A stretch of 64,000 nt of DNA from Fonsecaea monophora (taxonomy: Eukaryota > Ascomycota > Eurotiomycetes > Chaetothyriales > Herpotrichiellaceae): the NCBI RefSeq assembly GCF_001642475.1, contig NW_019174019.1, forward strand, positions 1-64,000, in the 5' to 3' direction. Under the pieces are notes generated by a model. It did no database searches. It had not been told where the DNA came from and saw nothing but the letters and a program-made list of their open reading frames with translations. This document shows, piece by piece, positions 22,406 through 32,465 of this stretch (positions are counted from its first letter, which is position 1; each line of letters opens with the position of its first letter). A program made the translations under genes and the position numbers.

Positions 22406-24502
22406 TCAGCATAGAACAATAGTCTGCCAATAGTTGTTGCTGTCGCGCTCGTGTATCCACGGCATAGAATGTTCCATACGGATATTCTTGGCATAGTTTC
22501 GAGACCGGTTCAATGTAATGGTGCGCACCCAACCTGAACGGCTGGCATGGCGTGACCAGCGACGCCATACAGGGTGACGAGGCATAGAGCAACGCCACTC
22601 AGCCGTGGGATTGCGGACTCCGTACCCATACATCAGGTGGTCGACGTAGCATTCCCCAACCAGAGTATAGAGGCGCTCGTGAAGCTTGGATGGTCGCAGT
22701 ATACATGGATGGCTGCCTCCTGCAAGGACGAAGATGAGATCGCCCGATTTGATCCCCGCGGGTCCAAGCCCCAGGTCCCCGTATCTGGTCCGAAACAATC
22801 GGCGTCCCCCCGTTGTGCGCGAAATGTGCTCGTTCCACTTGTGCCGGCCGTGCAGAAGTACGAAGTCGTGCTCAGTGCCAGCCACCCACTTATTCTCGTG
22901 TCGCCATTGCAAGAATTCGTCGAGGTCCTCATTTTGCACCTTGCGCAGATTGAAGCCGCTGTCGTCGGGAACCGCTCCATTCAAAATGGTGCGCCAGTAT
23001 GTTTCGGAGAAGGACGATTTTACCTTGTCGTCCCAAACCCACGTCGAGCCCCCTGTCGAGAATTTTTCCCAGTCGCTGAAACGGTCCGGAGCATCTTTGT
23101 GCTCACAGTGAGGCGGCATAGCTTTGGTTGAATCTGATATCTCGCCCACACAGACGCCCATCAAGGCCAGCCCGAAGTCGTGGACTCTGGCCGATTTCAA
23201 TTCTTCCGAATTGCATGCGTTGAATAACTTTTCTTGTTTGATTCGGAGCTCGATATCGGCGCAATGGCTTCCAGGTGAATCCCAGTCAGGCACCCAGGTA
23301 GGTAAAGCAGTTTTTCGGCCTCTCAACTTGTGAGGGGAAATCTGGCCAAACAATAACAAGGAGTTACTGCTCTCGATCAATTTAACGGCCGTCTCGGTAA
23401 ACAAGACCTCAGCCGAGATTTCGTACGTAGGCTCAAGCTCTTGTGTCACTTCTGTGGGTGCCAGACCGAGCAACCCGTAGATCTTGTCGCGGGCATCAGT
23501 TGCGTAGCTCCTCCGACACTTAGCCAGCAGCTCGATGAAGCCGATCAAGATCTCAGGTTTGCTCGGAGGATTCCAGGTGGTCCACTTCCATGTCACTTCC
23601 TTGCTATCCTGTGCGGGATCCGTGTGCAAATAGAAACTCCGCAAGTCTTCGATCAGGTCCAGGCTCTGGCGCATACACGCCACCAGGTCCGAGAGATGTT
23701 GGACATTGATGATCTGTCTTGCAAGTCTGAGTAATCCATTTTCTCCTGAGCTTCGCAGGAAGTTGTAGGCGTCTAGCATTTGATGCAGAGGTATCTGTCT
23801 GTGACCAGAATGCAGGAAAGCAACAGGACCGAGGATCGCTTCCTGCAGAACCCAGACTCGGCTCCACCACGACCGCTGGAATAGTTCTTTGAACTGAAGC
23901 AGATGCTTCATGCCTTCTTGCAAAAACGTTGGCATGGTGTCAGCGAAAGTCCGTTCCCGCATAGCGAGAGCGATGTAGATGAAGAAATCGAACGCAAGGT
24001 CGTTTTCTGGTCCAGCCAGTCCGAGCCAAATCCTCGTTGCTTGCGCATTCTGATAGATCTTCTTCATCGTTTTGACCTGGTGGGCGCGCTCGCGGTTGTC
24101 GGATTGATTTATTGACAGAGCATCGATCCACAACACTCGGGCCTCGGAGGGCTTTCGAAGGTGTCTCAGGGCTGCGGCTAGATTGGTAGTAATAGGGGTG
24201 AGAACCCCATTGAGTTTGACGAAATCGACGCTACGAGGATCGCCCCATGCGTACGACAGACCCTCGTAGTCCGGCACACGCTGGCCAAATGAGACTACCT
24301 TCAATGTGCAGACAATTTCGGCATCAATTCTCGCGGAGGGTTGTAATTCCACGAGTCTAATCTCCTCAAGGTCGTGGTCGAGCGGCGAATATATGGCATT
24401 CACGACTTCAAGTTCCAAAGGGCTAAGAGCCGACTGGACAGAGGTTCGACTATGGCTCCATTTTCTCCATGAGACGAGCATCCGTCTGTGAATGTCTGCC
24501 AT
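22406..24502 (-). CDS. HET-domain protein (heterokaryon incompatibility family)
   Basis: A 698-residue single-exon protein carries the fungal HET domain at about residues 79-240. The three hallmark blocks are YEGLSYAWGD (79-88), LWIDALSINQ (124-133) and SWWSRVWVLQEAI. HET domains have a TIR-related fold, and some members trigger cell death when unlike individuals fuse; many others have no known role. The C-terminal half has the usual GRRLFRTRYGDLGLGP and YTLVGECYVDHLMYG motifs of this subclass. About 75 residues then follow, rich in Arg, Trp and His, with no recognised domain. No NACHT, ankyrin or WD partner domain is visible, so this is the stand-alone type. Flanks are rich in short palindromes. 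Confidence 0.93.
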   Translation of the reverse strand: MADIHRRMLVSWRKWSHSRTSVQSALSPLELEVVNAIYSPLDHDLEEIRLVELQPSARIDAEIVCTLKVVSFGQRVPDYEGLSYAWGDPRSVDFVKLNGVLTPITTNLAAALRHLRKPSEARVLWIDALSINQSDNRERAHQVKTMKKIYQNAQATRIWLGLAGPENDLAFDFFIYIALAMRERTFADTMPTFLQEGMKHLLQFKELFQRSWWSRVWVLQEAILGPVAFLHSGHRQIPLHQMLDAYNFLRSSGENGLLRLARQIINVQHLSDLVACMRQSLDLIEDLRSFYLHTDPAQDSKEVTWKWTTWNPPSKPEILIGFIELLAKCRRSYATDARDKIYGLLGLAPTEVTQELEPTYEISAEVLFTETAVKLIESSNSLLLFGQISPHKLRGRKTALPTWVPDWDSPGSHCADIELRIKQEKLFNACNSEELKSARVHDFGLALMGVCVGEISDSTKAMPPHCEHKDAPDRFSDWEKFSTGGSTWVWDDKVKSSFSETYWRTILNGAVPDDSGFNLRKVQNEDLDEFLQWRHENKWVAGTEHDFVLLHGRHKWNEHISRTTGGRRLFRTRYGDLGLGPAGIKSGDLIFVLAGGSHPCILRPSKLHERLYTLVGECYVDHLMYGYGVRNPTAEWRCSMPRHPVWRRWSRHASRSGWVRTITLNRSRNYAKNIRMEHSMPWIHERDSNNYWQTIVLC

Positions 24503-25871
24503 GTGTAAGACTGCATTGGAAGGTCAGAGAGGAAGGAGCTTCAGTCTGGATATGAGGCAACAGAGAGTTCAAACATCGACACCTAGGTAGGATAACAGCA
24601 TCTCAGCCAATGTTTGTAGCTCGAGATTGATTGAGGACGAATACCAGCTGAAGCCGATACATCTCTGGAGGTTGGAGCAGTGGCAGTGCAGGGTCAAGCC
24701 ACCACCATCGCCCGGAAGTACCGTAACAATGCTCCTATGCAATGGCGCAAGGGGACGACAACAGCTCCACAAAAGACATGGATTCCGCGTAAAGAAGGCA
24801 TCGAAGAAGAGAGCAAGGCGAACAACAACAACGTGTCTGATGGCCGTGTGAGGGTGAGGATTGCACAAGTCAGATCCAAAGTTCCACCAGGTGCATCTCA
24901 GTAACCAATTGCCTGTGCCTCTTTTGGCCCCAGGGACTTTGGGCTTTGGGACTTTGGTCTGGAGTCTTGACCGCAGTTTCGCAGGGTCCAAGCCTGTTTG
25001 GTCTTGGATGGCAGCCCATCAAGGTTGTTCACGTGATTCATAGCCTGGCACATTCCCTCGCCTCGTGCTTTTCAGCAACCTCACCGAGTACTCGATACAC
25101 GCTGACAAAATCGTCGAGTTATCCTCCGTCTTCAATCATCCCTCATGTATCAGCTGGAGACATGCCTCTTGCTCTGTCGAGCTAGCAGGCGCCATGTCTC
25201 CCGGTACAGCTCATTTGATGAGCTCGTCTCTCGGTATCAAAGGCGACCAAGTCGGGGTTGATGGAACACCTCTCCAAAAGGAATGATCGACCAAGGTTAA
25301 AAGAAAACGAGGAGACGACACGCAGCCAGCTCTGTACATCATGACCAAGCAGTGGTGCCCTAGAGTATAGATGCTACATCATCGAGTCCAGATTGATCTC
25401 TTGACTCTCTCCCCCGGACGATCCACCGATTGAATGGTGTCTCGTTTCTCCCAAACGCTTCCTACCGCGCAGACGAATCGAAACATCAAATTCAAGATTA
25501 GGAATCTAACGTCCTCTTTACCGTGTTGCCGTTGCTGTCCGTGGCATTGGACGCTACCGCAAAGGCCCAAGTCCTCAGAGAAAGGGTGCGTATCTGTGAA
25601 ATGCCAACCGAACATGGTATTCCGTAGCCTGTCCAGTTCAAGCAGGCTACAGCCGAGACCTTTATTGATCGTCCAGAAGGGTGGTTTATGAGAACTGGAA
25701 ATGAGGCTGAAATTCGACCATCCCCGAGTTTCGGTGAAGCTTCTCCGTTATGATGCGGGGTAAATGAAAGTGTCTGATTGAATAAAGGTAACAACCGCAG
25801 CTTCAAACAAGACAAACGAAGTTTCGTCCCCTTGTATAGTTGGAATATATTTATCGCCCCGAATAAAAACC
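24503..25871. other. Intergenic region with acyl-CoA ligase relic
   Basis: No intact gene is called between the HET gene and the SDR gene. ACCTAGGT occurs at 24581-24588. A short stretch at 25628-25752 resembles part of an AMP-forming ligase. The last 100 bases form the promoter side of the SDR gene. Confidence 0.45.
25628..25752 (+). pseudogene. Relic of an AMP-forming acyl-CoA ligase
   Basis: In one frame between two stops the sequence reads QATAETFIDRPEGWFMRTGN followed by EAEIRPSPSF. This closely resembles the region around motif A8 of 4-coumarate/long-chain acyl-CoA ligases (ANL superfamily), where family members have a TAETF...GWFRTGDEAEIR pattern. Here an extra Met splits the motif and Asp has become Asn. 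No other ligase motif (AMP-binding loop, hinge, C-terminal lysine) can be found nearby, so this is a fragment of about 40 codons, not a gene. Identification is by eye and needs a profile search. Confidence 0.4.
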
Positions 25872-26683
25872 ATGGCCACCCAGACTCCTCGCGTTCCAAC
25901 GTCACAGCTCTTCTCTTTAGAAGGTAAAACAGTGGTTGCCACTGGAGGTAGGCGAGGGCTCGGAATCCCCTCAATTGGACCAGTTGAGGCCATGATGGCC
26001 ATGTATACTAACCGTATTCGACACAGGTACCGGCGGCCTTGGGTTGGAAATCTGCATCGCTCTTGCAGAGGCCGGGGCCGATATCGTGTCCATCCATCTG
26101 CCCCGCGACCCCGGCCAGACCACGCTGGAAGAAGGCGTGAGAAAACTCGGCAGGAAAGTTATAGGGTTCGAGTGCGATGTCGGAGACTCGAAGCAACTCC
26201 GGGAGACTTTTGACCGCATGTGGAAGGCGGACGTCGTGCCGGACATTCTTTTGAACTGTGCGGGCTTGAATCGGAGGGGTCCCATTGAGGACATGACCGA
26301 CGACAAGATTGACCTGGTTAGTGATGGTCGTGGTCGTGCCAGCCAGCCAGCCAGCCCCCTGGCCAGGCGCAGCGCACGCGTGTATCTTTCTGAGAGAAGC
26401 ATCAAAGGCTAACACACATCTCATTTCCAACAACAGATCTTCTCGGTCAACCTGAAAGGGGCCTACGTCGCCGCTCAAGAATTCGGACAACGTTTAATTA
26501 AACTCGGTCGGCCGGGAAAGATTATCAACTTTGGCTCTTTTACGTCTTACGTGGCAATGACCAACGTCTCGGCATATGCGGCGACCAAAGGAGGAGTTTT
26601 ACAAATGACCAAAGCTTTCAGTAATGAGTGGGCGTGCCACGGAATTCAGGCAAGTATAGTGTCATGTTCATACACATGACAGT

Positions 26684-26718
<35 letters not shown>

Positions 26719-26968
26719 GGCGGATACCTAACGTCAATGACCCCCTTAGGTAAACTGTATTTGTCCCGGATACTTCAGAACACCCCTATCACAAGCACTG
26801 TTGGATCAGTTCCCCGAAATGGAGGAATACATTGTCAATCGCACGCCGGCTGGGAGATGGGGCAATCCTTCAGACCTCCGAGGGACAGCTATATTTTTGG
26901 CCTGCCCGGCGTCGGATTTCGTCACTGGGACAAGTATAGTTGTCGACGGAGGGATGATGTTTCGATAA
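25872..26968 (+). CDS. Short-chain dehydrogenase/reductase (SDR)
   Basis: Four exons (25872-25947, 26027-26316, 26437-26649, 26750-26968) give a 265-residue classical SDR, an NAD(P)-dependent oxidoreductase. The cofactor loop TGGTGGLG (24-31) is formed across intron 1. Asn102 (LLNCAG), Asn127, Ser156, Tyr169 and Lys173 (YAATK) form the active site, and VNCICPGYFRTPL and VDGGMMFR close the fold. It resembles gluconate or 2-deoxy-gluconate dehydrogenases, but the substrate is not decidable. Introns 1 and 2 are GT-AG. Intron 3 (26650-26749) begins GCAAGT, a GC-AG intron, and holds a (CT)15 tract. It converges on a zinc alcohol dehydrogenase; a joint polyol or sugar-acid pathway is inference. Confidence 0.9.
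26687..26716 (+). repeat. (CT)15 microsatellite in SDR intron 3
   Basis: Fifteen CT units lie within the intron, upstream of the CCCCCTTAG acceptor. The tract may act as a long polypyrimidine stretch; its length probably varies between strains. Confidence 0.9.
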
Positions 26969-27309
26969 TGAATACCATTTCATTGACCCGTAGCTATAAT
27001 GAGGCATCTGACACCCCTTGGTAATAAAGTGCCAGCAGGTAGATGTTCAAAAAACCCAGAGTACTTGTCTCGTTGTATAGTCCTTACTGATTCAGACCCA
27101 CATTTAGAGCTACGATCACGTTAGTTGATTGGCAGGAGTGACGTTATTCCGTACTCGTAGTACTGAGAAAAGCTAGCTTCACTACCGAAGTGAGGAGCGA
27201 CGTGTCTTGGAACAGAACGTAATTCTTTTCTACGACGGGAGATTTGGTAGCGGCGGACGAGAGAAGTCTCTCATATCTAATCAACGCTGATCCTGACACT
27301 ATATCCTTT
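26969..27309. other. Convergent 3' interval between SDR and alcohol dehydrogenase
   Basis: These 341 bases lie between two gene ends facing each other and must hold both terminators and 3' untranslated regions. I see no coding sequence. Confidence 0.5.
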
Positions 27310-28627
27310 CTATGCATGCGGGTCGATTAGAATCTTTATGTGCCGGTCTTTATTTTTCAAGAGCTCCTCGAATCCCTTGGAGACAGCATCCCTCAAGGGG
27401 ATTTTAGAGGTGATCATTTTTTCGGGCTCCTTGAGCTGGCCTACCCACAGCTTTTAGCAAGGTTCCAGAATAGCTTTAGGAAGACGTGTGTGTGTGTGGG
27501 AAACTCACCACTTGCAATGGCGTCAATGACCTCTTGGAATTCCTCGCGCGTGTAGATATTGGAGCCGACGAGGTTGATCTGTTTCCGCGTGATGACATTT
27601 GGCGTCTTGATGGTCAGTGGCCCTTCGTAGATGGCGACTTGCAGGATTTGGCCTTTTCCCCGTGCGCTGGCAAGCCCGACGTCGAAAGCTTGCTGGAGTC
27701 CAGCACAATCAAAGACGGCGTGAACGCCCCGTTTGTCTCCCAATGTCTGGCAGAAAGCTGGTACATCTTCCTTGATGGGATTGAGGACATGCTGTGCGCC
27801 CGCTTCCGCCGCCTGCGCAGCTCTCGCTGGAGAGGGCTCGGAAACCACGATGGTTTCGATTCCATGAGCACGCAGACAATGAACCACTGCTAATCCGATG
27901 GGACCTTGGATATGTCAGATACGTTTGCTCGAATGTTGTGGCCCCCAGAGAATTCATGACCGACCTGCTCCAAGCACCAGACACAGATCGCCTGGTTTCA
28001 CCGCGCTCTTCTTGACGGCGTGCCAGCCTACAGCGAGGGGCTCAACCAGCGCGGCGACATCCAACGGGATACTGTCGGGTATAACGTGAATTTCCCTCCT
28101 CTGGACACAGACATACTGCGCCATCCCGCCACCCCAGCCACTGTACCCGAGGAACCCCCATTTATCGCACATGCCGTATGTATTCTGTTGACACCAGTAG
28201 CATGTACCGTCGGTGAGGACCGGGAAGACGGCCACTTTCTGCCCTGGTGAGAGATCGTCGACACCTTCTCCCACAGCTTCAATCGTGCCGGAAAACTCGT
28301 GACCTGTTACAGCTTGAGTGAGCCCAGATCGCCAGAAATTCCTCAATCGTTTAACGAACCGATGACGGACGGAATGGTCTCGCCCGTAAGAATGTGAGGC
28401 TCGACGGGCATGTTCGCGGGACCAATCACATATTCATGCAAATCTAGAAACCCCCTCTAATCAGCTCGATAAATCCTACTGGAAAGACCTGTCTCGTTCA
28501 AAGTCGTACCCGATCCGCAAATTCCAGCCCACGCATTTTTCACCAAGACCCATCCCGGTTTCAGCTCGGGTTTGGGGATTTCATCGACGCGCAGGTCTCT
28601 ATTGCCGTGGAATCGGAGAGCCAACAT
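27310..28627 (-). CDS. Zinc alcohol dehydrogenase, butanediol/sorbitol dehydrogenase type
   Basis: Five exons (28510-28627, 28360-28443, 27965-28303, 27509-27904, 27310-27440) encode a 355-residue medium-chain dehydrogenase. All four introns are GT-AG, 56-68 nt. Catalytic zinc ligands are Cys37 (GICGSDLHEY) and His69-Glu70 (GHEFSGT); a Cys-x2-Cys-x7-Cys lobe (102-113, TCYWCQQNTYGMC) matches the (R,R)-butanediol dehydrogenase subgroup. The Rossmann loop VLGAGPIGLAVV is joined across intron 3. The family oxidises secondary alcohols or polyols with NAD(P). The ending DRHIKILIDP is typical. It faces the SDR gene; the two may handle successive oxidation steps, which is inference. Confidence 0.92.
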
Positions 28628-30701
28628 TTTTGTCCGACGTAGTTGAATTGTGAAAAATTGCCCAGTGTCCACTCTTGGTTATGAAAAGCAATCTCAGAGA
28701 CGATACTTGGATGTCTGACAATATATTGCCCCCAAGAGAATACATTCTGTGCCTCGGGCGATCAGGATGGGGAGATTTCCCCGCGAGTTCGGCCAAAAAG
28801 CCATACAGGTGTGGAGAGAGGAGAGAGCAAGGCTGGCTAATGTATATTCGCGGACATCGATAGCCATCGTCCCGAGGTCATATTCGCCGCAATTCTACCG
28901 CACCCAAGTTGAGGCTGTCTCGTATTGATATAAACAGTGGTCAGTCCCGATTGCTGCTCCAGGAATAATCGACCATGCCAGCCATGGTGTAGGAAGGCCC
29001 CCAGGTCAACGACGATGCCTTTGCGACAGGGCAGAATGGGGTGTCTCCAGAACCGGCATCCGCAAACGGAAGATGTTCTCCGGTGAAATGAATCCAGTGC
29101 CCACATACACACTATCGAGGAAGCTGCGCGTCGTCATTATTGGAGCCGGGTCTTCCAGACTTATGCTAGCACACAACAAAGATGCGGGTGAGGTGCTCCT
29201 GGTTAGATTAATAGACTCCAAACCATCAGCCTGGAAATGAGACAGATGTATGGAGGGCGTGCTGCATGCTTTCAGGAAAACCGGAGCTACCACTACACCA
29301 TTCGAAAGGCTCGAAGTCCTGCCACAACCGTGGATGCAGATTCACCGTCGCAAGGCAGAATGCATTATCAAGCCCCCGAATCTTTCGATCGAAACCACCA
29401 CGACTCAATGTCCGATTTGGCCTATGCTCGGGAAGGCCAAACACTTGTCCACATGATGGGTGTGCTCTTCTGCGAAGGTAGCCTAATGTACTAAGGAATA
29501 AGGACAAGGCTGAGAACTAGGATCTTCTAATTAGGAGTAGGAGTGGTGCAGAAATTGGGGGTAATGGTCCAGATCCGTGCCCCGGGAAGCTGTGAGCCCC
29601 GCGCTGCCCCTCTTGAGCATTCTTAGAGTCGCACGGCATCAAATACCTGTTGTCGTAGTTCCTATCTTGAGGCTGATATTCAGACATCGCGCTACCGGTA
29701 CCTCGTACGAGTACAAGTTTCCTCACTGGACACGTCAAATCGCCACGTGCTTGTCATGTCATGTCATCCGTCCAACACTGCGCAGACAGGTCCTGCTGAC
29801 TGATGTAAAGAATTCCCCTGCAGCTCGCAGCCCAACGTTTGACGTGTGTCACTATCCACTATTCGCTATTCGCACAACACTTTTACAAGTCACCCAGATC
29901 CTGCGAGTTCCCACACGCTGCGCCGCCTGAAGCCACTCACTCCCTTTGGTGTGCTCGAAGCCTAGCCTCTACGAGTAGATACCCTGCCGCATGGTCTCCG
30001 TTGTCCCTGTCCCGCTTTGTCTCTCCGCAAACATTATTAGCCAGCAGAGCAGAGCAGAAGGGATCAAAGGATCCTGTCCCCACGAGCGACCTGGTATAAG
30101 CAAGGGCCTGGTCGATGAGGGGTTCTCCTCTGCTAGGCTAAGAGCTGGATTGCCTGTGAACTATGTATGAAGGCGGCGTCAAAATATTCAATATCACATA
30201 ACCGCGGTGAGACGGTGCAAGAAGAGATACAATTAATGTGGACGAGTCTAGCAAAAAACATCATCCCTATAGTAGGAGGACTTGGAACACCATGGGCTAT
30301 TCGTGCCGTAGGACAAACAAGGCGAAACACGCGACAGATGGTGGGCCATTCTCCTTTCGCGACGAGAGACTCATGTGCGAGATAAGACGGTAAGACGCAA
30401 TTCCACATGCACATGAGGAGGTCCGTCCACGTGTCAAGAGATTGAGTCATTGACGAGCCGGACGGACACGAAAGTCAGGTCAAGTCTTCTTTGGTGAGGC
30501 TCAAGGAATATCTGCATTGTCTCTGCGACCAGCGTTCTATCTCTGTCCGAGCTCGTCCATCACAACCGACTCTTCCCTGTCCTAGACCGTCTTGTTAGCA
30601 ACGGAAACAAATCTTGTGGGGAGGGACCTTTGACGTCGTGTATATATACCTCTTTTAGGGTTGTTCTCGTCCTCCCACACATACAGAGCAGCAGCGGCAA
30701 C
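28628..30701. other. 2-kb intergenic region with monooxygenase relic
   Basis: The first 300 bases are the promoter side of the alcohol dehydrogenase gene. A fragment resembling the start of a flavin monooxygenase lies at 29073-29240. Other open frames here (29237-29494, 29577-29930, 30167-30385) show no domain and are not called. Confidence 0.45.
29073..29240 (+). pseudogene. Relic of a flavin-binding monooxygenase N-terminus
   Basis: A 55-codon frame reads PVPTYTLSRKLRVVIIGAG and then SSRLMLAH before drifting into unrelated sequence and a stop. The RKLRVVIIGAGxS(G)LMLAH pattern is the first beta strand and FAD-binding GxGxxG loop of fungal Baeyer-Villiger/flavin monooxygenases. The last conserved Gly has become Arg, which should spoil FAD binding. 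No downstream monooxygenase motif was found. It is probably a remnant; a chance match cannot be excluded. Confidence 0.32.
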
Positions 30702-31022
30702 TCACGAAGAACCAACAATGTCACCCGCGATGAAGAGCGGGGACTTGTTGCTGAAGTTGGGCACGTCGCCAAACACGGTCTGGGCCTCCTCGCTGCTGAG
30801 CGCCTTCTTGAGCCCGTCGGCCGTCTCCCAGGTCAACAGGGCCGAGACGCTGTAGGGCTTGGTCCCGTCCGGCGCGGCTTGGAATTGGATCACCTTCCAC
30901 CCCTGCAGGCCGTACTTGCCCCATTTCTCGCTGACCAGCGGCATGTGCGTCTTCAGGTAGTAGTTCATGTCAAAGGTGGCGCCCTCCTCGGCGGGGTACA
31001 GGACGGTAGCGTTGACGGCCAT
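30702..31022 (-). CDS. EthD-domain protein
   Basis: A 106-residue frame starting MAVNATVLYPAEEGATFDMN fits the small EthD family of dimeric ferredoxin-like (alpha+beta barrel) proteins. The pattern YYLKTHMPLVSEKWGKYGLQ followed by a central beta strand and the end DVPNFSNKSPLFIAGDIVG are characteristic. The first member was found in an ether-degradation operon; fungal members are often of unknown function, some acting as decarboxylases or cyclases in secondary metabolism. The Met at 31022 is preferred over an in-frame upstream start (31187) because homologous sequence begins there. No pathway genes adjoin it closely. Confidence 0.88.
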   Translation of the reverse strand: MAVNATVLYPAEEGATFDMNYYLKTHMPLVSEKWGKYGLQGWKVIQFQAAPDGTKPYSVSALLTWETADGLKKALSSEEAQTVFGDVPNFSNKSPLFIAGDIVGSS

Positions 31023-32465
31023 CTTTGTCGTTGATTGTTTTCGCGGTGGGTGAAGAGTGGGTAATATCTTATCGCTGTGGTCTCGAACTGGATGGAGAGG
31101 GCGCGATATAAGCAAGTTTTTGGGAGCAAGAAGTAAACAACCCACAACAGTGACAACGCTACGCTGGTTAAATAAGGTGAATGTCACACTGTTCGAGGGA
31201 AGAAAGAGGAGGTGATGTTATTATAGTAATCCCGTTTTACTATCACCCACCAACCCGCCATCCACCCACCCATGCATGGCCAGAAAAAAAAAACCCCGTC
31301 TGTGCCCTCACTTTGCCCCTCTCGAGCACTTCGGCGTCACGGACGCGAGATACTGGCGATGAGCGGGGGCTGACTGATTAACTGACGATTGACTTGAGTG
31401 TGGACTCCAATCCAGTCTCGTACGTACCCTTGCACCATATTATGCTCGATAAGCTGGACAACGCTCATCAACACCAGATCCTCAATTGTTCATCCTTTTC
31501 CCCGCACTCGGCCAGATTGCGACTATTGCTGTGGTCGACCAACAGAGAACGGCGGCAGTTCCTCCTCCTCTTCCTCATCCACCCACTACCTTTGCTCCTT
31601 TTCCTCCTTTCCGTCCTAGTCCACGCGGCCCTGCTTAGACATGCGCATGTCCAAGTCAACGGCATACCAATACCAACTAACCAACCCCGCTACGAGTACG
31701 TCCCTCCTCGTCGATCCTGGTTCCCGATCCTGTAACATTGTAACCATTATCTGGGCGTCCTAAAACCGCACCAGATCCCTGCTCGCTGCACTCTGTACAT
31801 CGGCCTTTCGTCCGGCCCTTTCCCGAGCGCATCGTACAGGAGGGGGGAAAGAGACGATTTTGAAATCCAGCCCCCACGGCCCCTCTCCCCGGCTCGATCT
31901 CGGAACACTAGCACTTCGTGAGAAGGTCCACAGTGTGGTTTGGATAGATAGACGGATATGCAATCAGATGGGGGATTTCTGGATGGTTAATGGGTAATGG
32001 GCAACTGGATTTGTCGATTAGCTGGCAGGCTGGCTACCAGCACCACCACCGCGGCCGCATTTGCCGCACGCACGCCTGAATTGGCTTGTACCTTGCGAAG
32101 GCCGCCGGGGCACTAGGGTGACGAAAGTGACGTACCTAGGTAGGTACTGTATGTACTGAGCAGAAAGAGGTCTATGACATGACTGACTAGTACATGAAAT
32201 ATAGTATATGTACCGTATATCCACTACATCAGGCTCAAGAGGACTTGGTTTCCACTTGTATCGCCCCGGCATAGCGTAGTGTTGTGTAGTGAGCTACCTA
32301 GCTTTTCCTTGTTCACTTTTAACTAGACGACATCTTTCCATCATTCTTTCGTTGGGAAACTATCAGTTCGGGCCGGATCAGATACATCGTACGGATACGT
32401 GGATCGCATCTCCGTCCTCCACCTCATCTATGCATCTTGCCCAGGGTGACTCGCATGCGCGACCT
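31023..32465. other. Intergenic region upstream of EthD gene
   Basis: The stretch contains a C/T-rich, CTTCCTC-repeating tract near 31560-31620, ACCTAGGT at 32134-32141 inside a near-palindrome, and no recognisable gene. Confidence 0.5.

Noticed and set aside
29237..29494. Frames downstream of the monooxygenase relic
   Set aside because: I tried to splice them to the relic, but none carries monooxygenase motifs, so a functional gene is not supported.
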